DNA of 48,093 bases from Pontibacter anaerobius (GTDB lineage: Bacteria > Bacteroidota > Bacteroidia > Cytophagales > Hymenobacteraceae). The stretch is from positions 1 through 48,093 of the forward strand of contig NZ_JAPFQO010000017.1 in the NCBI RefSeq assembly GCF_026241195.1, in the 5' to 3' direction. The notes under the pieces were generated by a model, which saw only the letters and a list, made by a program, of their open reading frames with translations, was not told the DNA's origin and made no database searches. Shown here in pieces: positions 1 to 6,762 of the stretch (the stretch's first letter is position 1; each line of letters begins with the position of its first letter). The position numbers and the translations under genes are program-made.

Positions 1-1
1 G

Positions 2-223
2 TTATGGTTGGGAAATGACAAAGTCAAGAGCATAACTTCGGCAGGTGGCTCTTTTACAGAGGGTTGCCCGGCAATAGAGAGGCCAATGATAGGATTGGTT
101 TTTCTTTTGATGGTGGCCAGCCCGGAGCCTGACGCCTCTGGCAACGTCGCTAATAGCCCGCCATTAACGGCATTGCCGCCGGCTAAAGCGCCACTCGAGA
201 AGGAGTTTAAAAGGAGAAAATAA
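2..223 (+). CDS. Partial ORF at left edge, possible first cassette gene
   Basis: An open frame enters from the left edge and stops at TAA 221-223. The product (about 73 residues visible) is low-complexity, rich in Pro, Ala, Ser and Lys, and I recognise no domain. The stop codon overlaps ACCCAAC (223-229), which fits the RYYYAAC core that also overlaps the stop codons of the genes ending at 1500 and 3533; this is the main reason to list it. The opposite strand is also open from about 350 down to base 1 (reading toward ...LLTLSFPNHN), so the coding strand is uncertain. Confidence 0.3.
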   Translation, partial: LWLGNDKVKSITSAGGSFTEGCPAIERPMIGLVFLLMVASPEPDASGNVANSPPLTALPPAKAPLEKEFKRRK

Positions 224-367
224 CCCAACCATCCGGGTTGCTTTTCCCTTATTTTTACATCGCAGTGCCGGGAGAAAATAGGGAAAAACAACCCCGGCCA
301 ACACACCCTAGCAAACACCCTCGCAAGCCTGACAAGCCAAAGCGTCTGCTAGACCATTTCGTTGATG
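223..367 (+). repeat. attC-like palindromic spacer with a large hairpin
   Basis: The spacer between the left-edge ORF and the next gene starts with ACCCAAC (223-229) on the stop codon and ends with GTTGATG (361-367), close to the integron core sites RYYYAAC and GTTRRRY. Inside, 233-255 and 275-297 form a near-perfect 22-23 bp inverted repeat with two small differences and a 19-base loop. A second short stem is CTAGCA (309-314) with TGCTAG (349-354). The folded form resembles a long attC site, but a MITE-like palindrome is an alternative. Confidence 0.4.
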
Positions 368-384
368 GTAATCAAGAAGTATGA

Positions 385-957
385 ATGATTGAGTTGAGAG
401 ATAATGAAAACAAGAAATTGAAATCATCAGAGTGGAAAACTGTTTCAGCCATTGGTTTGATTTTCAGCTTTGGTTACTGCATCTCGATTATCAATAGCGA
501 TTGGCTTTCATTTCTTGGAGGAATAATAAGTATAATTAGCGGCTTTGTTTACTTTCTCTCTTTATTGGCTGTACTTGTAATTTCAGCATTAAAATGGAGA
601 AAGATGAGATTATCATTGTTGCTCCTAAATCTAATTATAGTTGGGGCATTTTCACTTATATACTTGTATCGTGACGGATACTTTTTTGGCAAGATGAAAT
701 TAGAAGCTGAATTTATTAGTGACTTTGGAAGAAATGACTTAACCCTTTGGCAAGAACACTATAGATTAACCTCATCGGGAATGTTAAGCAGCAAAAGTTA
801 CTTTGGTAAGTATATTCTAAGAGGAGACACTATAATTCTTGACGGTGGAAAAGATTCATTTGTACCAAAAGAAATGGTAATCAAGGGTAATAAAATTCTT
901 TTCACAAGAAATAAGAATCAAAGAGAGGAATATAGCTTCGAAATTATAGAAAATTAA
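385..957 (+). CDS. Hypothetical membrane protein (cassette-like gene)
   Basis: A 190-residue protein that I do not recognise. Hydrophobic stretches near residues 21-40, 45-70 and 77-95 suggest three or four membrane segments. About 85 polar residues follow and could form a small soluble C-terminal domain. The gene is AT-rich compared with the housekeeping genes to its right. It sits alone between two attC-like palindromic spacers, as a single-gene cassette would. The start at ATG 385 lies 18 bases after the end of the left spacer, the usual spacing in cassette arrays. No function can be given. Confidence 0.7.
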   Translation: MIELRDNENKKLKSSEWKTVSAIGLIFSFGYCISIINSDWLSFLGGIISIISGFVYFLSLLAVLVISALKWRKMRLSLLLLNLIIVGAFSLIYLYRDGYFFGKMKLEAEFISDFGRNDLTLWQEHYRLTSSGMLSSKSYFGKYILRGDTIILDGGKDSFVPKEMVIKGNKILFTRNKNQREEYSFEIIEN

Positions 958-967
958 AAATTACATT

Positions 968-1034
968 GCCCAACAAGGCACAGGCATCATGTTCGGCCAA
1001 TGCCTCACCCACTGCCTGTCCGAAACCGTTAGCC
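968..1034 (+). repeat. attC-like site between two small membrane-protein genes
   Basis: The spacer begins with GCCCAAC (968-974), a full match to RYYYAAC, and ends with GTTAGCC (1028-1034), a one-mismatch match to GTTRRRY. ACAGGCA (980-986) can pair with TGCCTGT (1013-1019), and AGGCAT with ATGCCT inside. Its left part (CAACAAGGCACAG) closely matches the minus-strand spacer at 15562-15651 (CAACAAGGCGCAG), which supports a repeated site family rather than chance. Confidence 0.5.
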
Positions 1035-1047
1035 AAGATAGCAAAGT

Positions 1048-1500
1048 ATGAATGACAATTTGAAGTCAATAAGAACAGTGGGAATAGTGCTTATTGTAGT
1101 CTCATCTCTTATTATCATATCCAGCCTTATTGGATTATTTTACCTGGTGGACCTTATAGCTGAGGGAGCGAGTGAATTTGAAGAAGTACCATATGAGAGT
1201 CATATGCTTTCCTACGCAAAGCCTGTCGCTGTCGTATCTTTAGCTTTAGGCTTGGGATTCTTTGTTGCAGGAATTTTCATCACGCTCTATAAAAATTGGG
1301 CAAGAGTCTTAGCGCAAGTTTTCGCAGTGCTCTACTTGATTAGCCTCTGGTATCAGGCAATTTTCATTGCTCCCTACAACCCTTTTGACAAAGGAGAGTT
1401 TGGTGTAGAGCAAGCGTTCGGAGCTTTATTATGGTCTTTTCCTATCGTTCTGCTTATTAGGTATTTGAGCAGAGAAAAAGTAAAAAACCACTTTGCCTAA
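1048..1500 (+). CDS. Hypothetical four-helix membrane protein (cassette-like gene)
   Basis: A 150-residue protein with four predicted membrane segments (about residues 10-34, 54-82, 87-110 and 124-142) and short connecting loops. I recognise no family with confidence. It begins 13 bases after the preceding attC-like spacer. Its stop codon TAA (1498-1500) overlaps GCCTAAC (1495-1501), the left core of the next spacer. The gene is AT-rich and points the same way as its neighbours in the array. Confidence 0.7.
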   Translation: MNDNLKSIRTVGIVLIVVSSLIIISSLIGLFYLVDLIAEGASEFEEVPYESHMLSYAKPVAVVSLALGLGFFVAGIFITLYKNWARVLAQVFAVLYLISLWYQAIFIAPYNPFDKGEFGVEQAFGALLWSFPIVLLIRYLSREKVKNHFA

Positions 1501-1547
1501 CCCAATACATAAGCTATGCTACGCATCGCTCGCTTTATGTACTAATC
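1495..1547 (+). repeat. Left half of an attC-like site split by IS110
   Basis: GCCTAAC (1495-1501) matches RYYYAAC. TACATAAGC (1506-1514) and GCTTTATGTA (1532-1541) form the inner arms. CCTAACC (1496-1502) is the exact complement of GGTTAGG (2849-2855) on the far side of the IS element, so joining 1547 to 2845 restores a complete palindrome with matching outer arms. CTAATC is present at 1542-1547 and again at 2839-2844. Confidence 0.5.
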
Positions 1548-1578
1548 CGAAATCTATGACTAAAACAAGCGCTTTGCT

Positions 1579-2613
1579 CTAAATATTGTTCAATCTCACC
1601 TCATAAGGCGTTCCCCTCTTGACGACGGCCACTGCCTGGTGCAGCAGCTTGTTCCTGACAGCGTTCAGGACGCTCATCTTGCTCTTGCCTTCCCCGACTT
1701 TCCGCTCGAAGTAGGTCCTCATCTCCCCGTTGTTGCGGATACTGCTCAGGGCCGCCATGTGCAGCACCTGCTTTAGTTCTTTGTTGGCGAACTTCGACAC
1801 ACCCGTCTTGCCCATCACGCTCGTGCCGCTGCGGTACTCAAAGGGAGCCACCCCGCAGTAGCAGGCCAGCTTGCGCCCGTCCTCCATCCTGGAGAAGCCC
1901 TGGGTGTAGACCAACAGCGAGATGGCAAGTACTTTTCCCACGCCTTTGACGCTTGTCAGCAGGTCATACTTCCGCTTCAGCTCACCGTCCTTTGCGATGA
2001 ACTGCTGCATCTTTTCCTCTACCTGCTCCTTGCTCTTCTCTAAGCCCCTGATGGCTTTCCTGTTGACCTGCTCCAGCGTTTTGCCAGACACAGGGTCTAT
2101 CTGCAGCAGCTCCTTGATGGTGCCCTTGATGCTTTTGAGCGCCTTGATGAGCCTGTTTCTGCTTGCCTGCAAATCCTTCAGCCTTTCCAGCGTCACGCCC
2201 GAGAGCGAGAGGCACTGGGCCTCCTGCTGGTGCAGAAGGGCATAGCGGGCGATCCTTTGCGCGTCCACCTTGTCATCCTTTCCCCTGACCATGCCAATGC
2301 TCCTTTTTATCTGCAGGGCGCTCTCCAGCCACACGTTTACCTCTCTTGCCAGCAGGTAGTGCACTAGCTGCCTTGTGTACTTGCCCGTGTGCTCCATGCA
2401 GCAGAGGGTGTCAGATCCCGCCTCGCATCCCTACTGCTTCATCCAGGCCTTCATCCGCTGGAAGCCCTCTCTGTTGTTGTTGAACTTCTGGTGATGCAGG
2501 ACACCATCGCCTCTTCTGACCAGGCACACGTCCAGGCTGTCCTTGGACACATCGATGCCCAGGATAAAAGGGGAGACTTGCGGTTGCATTGGCTTTTCCA
2601 TATCTTTTAGCAT
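1579..2613 (-). pseudogene. IS110-family transposase with an in-frame amber codon
   Basis: Read from ATG at 2613, the frame is open for 60 codons, meets TAG at 2433-2431 and stays open in the same frame to TAG at 1581-1579. Without the amber codon it would give about 344 residues, normal for IS110. The N-terminal DEDD RuvC-like domain shows GIDVSKDSLDV (first Asp), MEHTGKY (Glu) and KDDKVDAQRIARYA (Asp). The C-terminal Transposase_20 domain shows SVKGVGKVLA and CGVAPFEYRSGTS, whose Ser is the likely nucleophile. No frameshift is needed. A simple nonsense mutation is the easiest reading; readthrough or sequencing error cannot be excluded. Confidence 0.8.
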
Positions 2614-2838
2614 TAGTTAAGGCTAGCTGCGAATCGAAACCTTTATCGTGGGCCCAAAGTCCCTAAAATCTATATGACTCCTCGCCTGCAATTAAAAGTA
2701 AAAGCAGCCAGACTGATTCGGACTGTAGGAATTTCGCCTTGTTAGCGAGTAGTTCACTGGCTGCTCTTCAGGTATAGGTAGAAGTTACTTCAATACCTGG
2801 TAATAGGAAAGTATAGCTATTAGAAAAATGATATAGCG
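2614..2838 (-). ncRNA. Candidate IS110 bridge RNA region
   Basis: IS110-group elements encode a structured bridge RNA in the noncoding end upstream of the transposase. Here that end holds a perfect 9-bp inverted repeat, AGCAGCCAG (2703-2711) with CTGGCTGCT (2757-2765), enclosing 45 bases. Inside is a smaller stem, TCGC with GCGA. The stem-with-large-internal-loop plan fits a bridge RNA loop, but I could not fold the region or find guide complementarity. Transcription would be on the minus strand, like the transposase. Confidence 0.4.
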
Positions 2839-2856
2839 CTAATCTAAAGGTTAGGT
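2839..2856 (+). repeat. Right half of the split attC-like site
   Basis: CTAATC (2839-2844) repeats the sequence left of the IS. GTTAGGT (2850-2856) is a full match to GTTRRRY. GGTTAGG (2849-2855) is the exact complement of CCTAACC at 1496-1502. The next gene starts 17 bases later, the same spacing as in the other cassette-like units. Confidence 0.5.
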
Positions 2857-2873
2857 GTAATAAAAATTAAAAA

Positions 2874-3533
2874 ATGAAGGACAACCAAATCAGTCTTGAA
2901 GAGTTGAAGTCGTGGTTCTCCGATGTATGGAATATTATAGTCGATATTCATATTTCCATCAATAATATGGAGAGGTTATGGGTTGACAAATATGAGTATG
3001 AAGAGCAAATTAAAAGACATGGGTTCTTTCAGCACCATTGGTACCAGTTAAAGTTTATCTCAATAATCCAGTTCTACAAGCTGATAAAGGACACTGAAGA
3101 AAGAAGCTTTACTAAAGTCTGTAATAAGCTGATTAATAACAAATACACTCCTGACTTAAAGAACCATTTAAACATACTATCAAATACATCTACTTTGGTT
3201 TGTAAGGACAGAGCTGAATTAAAGTCCTTTGCAAGCCAACTAAAATCATCATTTGATGATAAGGCTGAATTGATAAGTAAAGTAATTGAGCTTAGAAATA
3301 ACATCTATGCTCATAAAGGCACAGATAACCAAGTAAAAGCTGTAACCTTGGATGAACTAAAAGAGCTATGTGATTTTCTTACCAATGCATTTAATGATTT
3401 TTGGCTTAAAACCTTCTTCCAACAGGCTTACATCACGGCTGAAGACTGGAATATAAATTACGTTTTATTCCACTGTAATGAGTCTATGGAATGGGATGAG
3501 AAGGAGAGAATAAGAAAAATTACCAAAACCTAA
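2874..3533 (+). CDS. HEPN-domain protein, AbiU2-like (cassette-like gene)
   Basis: A 219-residue, Lys- and Asn-rich protein with a helical pattern. Residues near 138-146 read VIELRNNIYAHKG, which contains the R-x5-H motif (RNNIYAH) typical of HEPN ribonuclease and toxin domains. Upstream, the segment around HHWYQLKFISIIQFYKLI followed by a Ser-rich turn resembles the first helices of the HEPN_AbiU2 family of abortive-infection proteins. The function, RNA cleavage in toxin-antitoxin or phage defence, is inferred from the motif only. There is no adjacent MNT-type antitoxin gene. It is AT-rich and lies between attC-like spacers; its stop TAA (3531-3533) overlaps the right-hand core site. Confidence 0.6.
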   Translation: MKDNQISLEELKSWFSDVWNIIVDIHISINNMERLWVDKYEYEEQIKRHGFFQHHWYQLKFISIIQFYKLIKDTEERSFTKVCNKLINNKYTPDLKNHLNILSNTSTLVCKDRAELKSFASQLKSSFDDKAELISKVIELRNNIYAHKGTDNQVKAVTLDELKELCDFLTNAFNDFWLKTFFQQAYITAEDWNINYVLFHCNESMEWDEKERIRKITKT

Positions 3534-3595
3534 CACGGCAAAGGCTTTAAGCTTCGGCTGATGCCTTGCTCATAGCCTGTACGAGAACGTTGATT
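3528..3595 (+). repeat. attC-like site after the HEPN gene
   Basis: ACCTAAC (3528-3534) is a full match to RYYYAAC and overlaps the stop codon. GTTGATT (3589-3595) matches GTTRRRY at all but one position. GCAAAGGC and GCCTTGC form an imperfect inner stem. The layout equals that of the other spacers in this array. Confidence 0.45.
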
Positions 3596-3612
3596 GTAAC
3601 AAAAACCATCAA

Positions 3613-3678
3613 GTGAAGAAAATTATTCTCTCAGTATTAGCCATACTTACTATCTTTCTGCCCCTGCCCCAAGTATAA
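3613..3678 (+). pseudogene. Truncated signal-peptide ORF
   Basis: Starting at GTG 3613, eighteen bases after the attC-like site, a 21-codon frame reads like a lipoprotein or secretory signal peptide (VKKIILSVLAILTIFLPLP) and then stops at TAA 3676-3678. The position is where a cassette gene should begin, so this may be the 5' remnant of a cassette gene whose remainder was lost where the array meets the chromosomal Ca2+ ATPase gene. A real short peptide is a weaker alternative. Confidence 0.3.
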
Positions 3679-3724
3679 CCTCCTATACTTTCCCTGGCCC
3701 AATGGCAGCACTTACTTGTTAGAT

Positions 3725-6376
3725 ATGTGGTATTCCAAACCAATAGAAGAGGTTATTGCCGAACTCAGCCCCGACCCCGCACGCGGACTATCGGAAGAGG
3801 AAGCGAAAGCCAGGCTGCAAAAGTATGGCCCCAACACGCTGAAAGAGAAAAAGAGGAAAAGTGTCTTCCAACTGTTTATTGAGCAGTTGCAGGACTGGCT
3901 TATCTATGTGTTGCTAGTGGCCGTGGTAATCACCCTGTTCATGGGCGAGTATATCGACAGCATCATTATTATGGCAGTGGTTATACTGAATGCCGTACTT
4001 GGCGTGGTGCAGGAGGTAAAGGCCGGCAATGCCATCGAGGCGCTCCAGAAAATATCCTCCCCTAAAGCCTTGGTACGTCGCGAGGGCATTGTAAAGGAAA
4101 TAGATACCGAAAATATCGTGCCCGGCGACATCCTCATACTTGATACCGGCAGGTATGTTGCAGCCGATGCCCGCTTGCTTGATGCACCCAACCTGCAGGT
4201 AGAGGAATCATCGCTTACCGGAGAGTCTGTGCCCACGGCTAAAGACGCGACAGCGCTCCTGGAGTCGCAAATTCCCCTTGGCGACCGGAGTAACTCTGTT
4301 TTCATGTCCACGCTGGTTACCTATGGCCGGGGCACCGCGCTTGTGGTGGCAACCGGCATGCAAACCGAGGTGGGCAAGATCGCCAGCATCATCGGCGAAG
4401 AGGTGGAGCCCAAAACTCCGCTAGAGGAACGCCTGGACCATCTGGGCAAAATGCTGGGCAAGCTGGCCATTGGTATCTGCGTGCTCATTTTTGTGGTGGC
4501 CTTGCTGCAGGGCCGCGACCTGGCCGAAATGTTTCTGATCTCGGTATCGCTGGCGGTGGCGTCCATTCCAGAAGGCCTGGCCGCCATTGTGGCCATCGTG
4601 CTCTCGATCGGCGTTACCAGCATGTCAAAACGCAACGCCATTATACGGCGGCTTCCGGCCGTGGAAACGCTTGGCTCCGTCAATATCGTTTGCTCCGATA
4701 AAACCGGCACCCTCACCCAGAACAAGATGAAGGTGGTGAAATACTTTAACCTGGACGGTGAGGTAACGGTAGAGCACGGGGAGCAAAACACAGCCTCCGC
4801 TGATGCTACGTTGCTGGCAAAGGCATTCATCCTCTGTTCAGACGCCACTTATGACACCGATAAGGAGGAAGGCACCGGCGACCCGACAGAGATAGCCCTA
4901 CTGATGCTGGGGGATGACCTGGGCCTAGATCGGGAGGCCCTTTCCGCCACAAGCAAACGCCAAAATGAGTACGCTTTCGACTCGGAGCGCAAGCTCATGT
5001 CAACCCTGATAGAGGAGGACGGCCACTACACCGTTTATACCAAGGGCGCTATCGACAACCTGCTGACCATCTGCACCCACACCCGGGAGAAGGGACAGGT
5101 GGTGCCACTTACCGAGGAGCACAGGCAGCGATATGTAAACGCCACGGAAAGTATGTCGGGACAGGCACTGCGTACCCTGGGGGTGGCTTACAGGCCCGTT
5201 GATGCAGTGATAGCTCCTCAGGAAATGGAGAAAGACCTCATCCTGCTGGGGCTGGCAGGAATGATAGACCCTCCCCGGGAGGAAGTAAAGGCTTCTGTGG
5301 ACAAGGCCCGGAACGCCGGCATCACCTCCATCATGATCACAGGCGACCATAAGAACACCGCCTATGCCATTGCCCGCGAGCTGGGTATAACCGACAACCC
5401 CGGGCAGGTAACTACTGGCCAGGAGGTTGATGAGTTGCCAAAGGAAGTCTTTCGCGACAGGGTAAATAACTTTCGTGTATTTGCCCGGGTATCTCCGGAG
5501 CACAAGGTCAAGATAGTGCATGCGCTCAAGTCTAATGGCAATATTGTGTCGATGACCGGGGATGGCGTAAACGATGCCCCCTCGCTACAGGCTGCCGACA
5601 TTGGCGTGGCCATGGGCATCACCGGTACCGACGTAGCCAAAGGCGCCTCCGACATGATCCTGACCGATGATAACTTTGCTACCATTGTCTCTGCCATAGA
5701 GCAGGGAAGAAATATTTACAACAACATCCGCAAGGCGGTGCTCTTTCTGCTAACCTGTAACCTGGGTGAGGTGGTGGCCATGTTCATCACGCTGTTTATA
5801 GGCTGGGAGGCACCGCTGATAGCTACGCAACTGCTGTGGATAAACCTGCTGACGGACACTTTGCCCGCCATTGCCCTGGGTATGGACCCCTCCGATCCTG
5901 ACGTGATGAAGCAGCAACCGCGCGCTCCCGACGAGAGCTTTTTTGCAGGTGGCGCAGGCATGCGTGCCATTGGGGGCGGCCTGCTCATCGGGGGGTTAAC
6001 GATTTTCGGTTTCTGGTATGGCTACTATGAACACGGCTTCAGCCCCTTCGATGATGCCGTACCGGTAGAAACGCTGGAGAATGCCAGGACCATCGCGTTC
6101 ATGACATTAGTGGCATGCCAATTATACTACTCGCTGGCCCTGCGCCACCCTACTAAATCCATTTTCCAGGTCGGGGTTTTCTCTAACAGGTTCCTGATTG
6201 GTGCTATTGTGTTGGGTCTGCTGCTGCAGTTGGTGATTATTGGTGTGCCCGTTATGCAGCAGGCGTTTAACCTGCAGATGCTGGATTTCAGGGGTTGGGT
6301 AACAGTGATTATACTTGGGGTGGTACCGCTCGTGCTTAATGAACTGTTTAAAGTATACCTGCGAGCGAGGGAATGA
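3725..6376 (+). CDS. P-type calcium-transporting ATPase
   Basis: An 883-residue P2-type ATPase that moves Ca2+ (or a related cation) across the inner membrane using ATP. Seen in order: cation_ATPase_N domain (residues about 4-70), TGES actuator loop near 165, PEGL in the fourth membrane helix, DKTGTLT with the phosphorylated Asp near 325, TGDGVNDAP near 610, and the last helices with WINLLTDTLPAIALG. PEGL with the NLLTD segment points to the SERCA/PMCA group rather than heavy-metal pumps. ATG 3725 is preferred over TTG 3716. The gene is GC-rich and almost free of the AAGTATA word that fills its neighbours, which may mean recent acquisition. Confidence 0.93.
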   Translation: MWYSKPIEEVIAELSPDPARGLSEEEAKARLQKYGPNTLKEKKRKSVFQLFIEQLQDWLIYVLLVAVVITLFMGEYIDSIIIMAVVILNAVLGVVQEVKAGNAIEALQKISSPKALVRREGIVKEIDTENIVPGDILILDTGRYVAADARLLDAPNLQVEESSLTGESVPTAKDATALLESQIPLGDRSNSVFMSTLVTYGRGTALVVATGMQTEVGKIASIIGEEVEPKTPLEERLDHLGKMLGKLAIGICVLIFVVALLQGRDLAEMFLISVSLAVASIPEGLAAIVAIVLSIGVTSMSKRNAIIRRLPAVETLGSVNIVCSDKTGTLTQNKMKVVKYFNLDGEVTVEHGEQNTASADATLLAKAFILCSDATYDTDKEEGTGDPTEIALLMLGDDLGLDREALSATSKRQNEYAFDSERKLMSTLIEEDGHYTVYTKGAIDNLLTICTHTREKGQVVPLTEEHRQRYVNATESMSGQALRTLGVAYRPVDAVIAPQEMEKDLILLGLAGMIDPPREEVKASVDKARNAGITSIMITGDHKNTAYAIARELGITDNPGQVTTGQEVDELPKEVFRDRVNNFRVFARVSPEHKVKIVHALKSNGNIVSMTGDGVNDAPSLQAADIGVAMGITGTDVAKGASDMILTDDNFATIVSAIEQGRNIYNNIRKAVLFLLTCNLGEVVAMFITLFIGWEAPLIATQLLWINLLTDTLPAIALGMDPSDPDVMKQQPRAPDESFFAGGAGMRAIGGGLLIGGLTIFGFWYGYYEHGFSPFDDAVPVETLENARTIAFMTLVACQLYYSLALRHPTKSIFQVGVFSNRFLIGAIVLGLLLQLVIIGVPVMQQAFNLQMLDFRGWVTVIILGVVPLVLNELFKVYLRARE

Positions 6377-6430
6377 GGTAGAGAGGGTAAGGTTTATACA
6401 TTGTAGTTGATGCTTACTTTGACTTGAAGC

Positions 6431-6717
6431 AAGCTATCCTTTTCTGCTACCGATTATCCTCAGTCTTACTTGTCTAATGTTGCATCTCCGGCTTTGGTGC
6501 CCTCAAGGCCGGGAGGCCTCGTCTTCCCGCATCGCGCTGTGTCCCCTCATGCGCCGGGGGCGCTGCCCTTCGGGCACCTGATCTCACAAGGCGCTCAACG
6601 TGAAGACTGCGATCAGTTTTCGATAGCCACGGCTGACGAAGCTTCGGCAGAACTCCCCTCCTTGGTCAAGGAGGGGCAGGGGTGGTTGGATAATTCCCCT
6701 CTTCGGAGTGGATAGGG
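6431..6717 (+). repeat. Dispersed intergenic repeat, copy 1
   Basis: The 386-base gap between the ATPase and menA has no convincing gene. Most of it matches the gap at 32324-32760 in the same orientation. The shared blocks are CTCGTCTTCCCGCATCGCGC (6518-6537), GGCGCTCAACG followed by GAAGACTG (6590-6609) and GATCAGTTT (6611-6619). A GC-rich palindromic block then follows (6653-6717: CCCCTCCTTGG, AAGGAGGGG, AGGGGTGGTTGGATAAT). A 246-base open frame over it (6470-6715) is a by-product of the repeat. Confidence 0.7.
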
Positions 6718-6762
6718 GAAAGAAAATCTTATGCAGGAAAACTATCCTGTACCCTTAAATAC

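Larger units (their letters stand above)
1548..2844 (-). mobile_element. IS110-family insertion sequence
   Basis: The element carries one transposase frame on the minus strand plus about 230 noncoding bases upstream of it, the layout of IS110-group elements. The proposed ends come from restoring the interrupted attC-like palindrome and from the CTAATC shared by both sides, giving about 1.3 kb. I see no terminal inverted repeats, as is usual for the family. The exact ends are uncertain: AGCGCT also recurs near both ends (about 1569 and 2836). The element is GC-rich compared with the genes on either side. Confidence 0.65.

Noticed and set aside
1..355. Long open frame on the minus strand through the left edge
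   Set aside because: It is open for over 110 codons but runs through the 233-297 hairpin and has no recognisable start or domain; the plus-strand frame fits the cassette layout better. Unresolved, so not called as a gene.
6470..6715. 81-codon plus-strand ORF between the ATPase and menA
   Set aside because: It lies on the dispersed repeat, is Pro/Ser-rich like translated GC-rich repeat, and the other repeat copy does not keep the frame.
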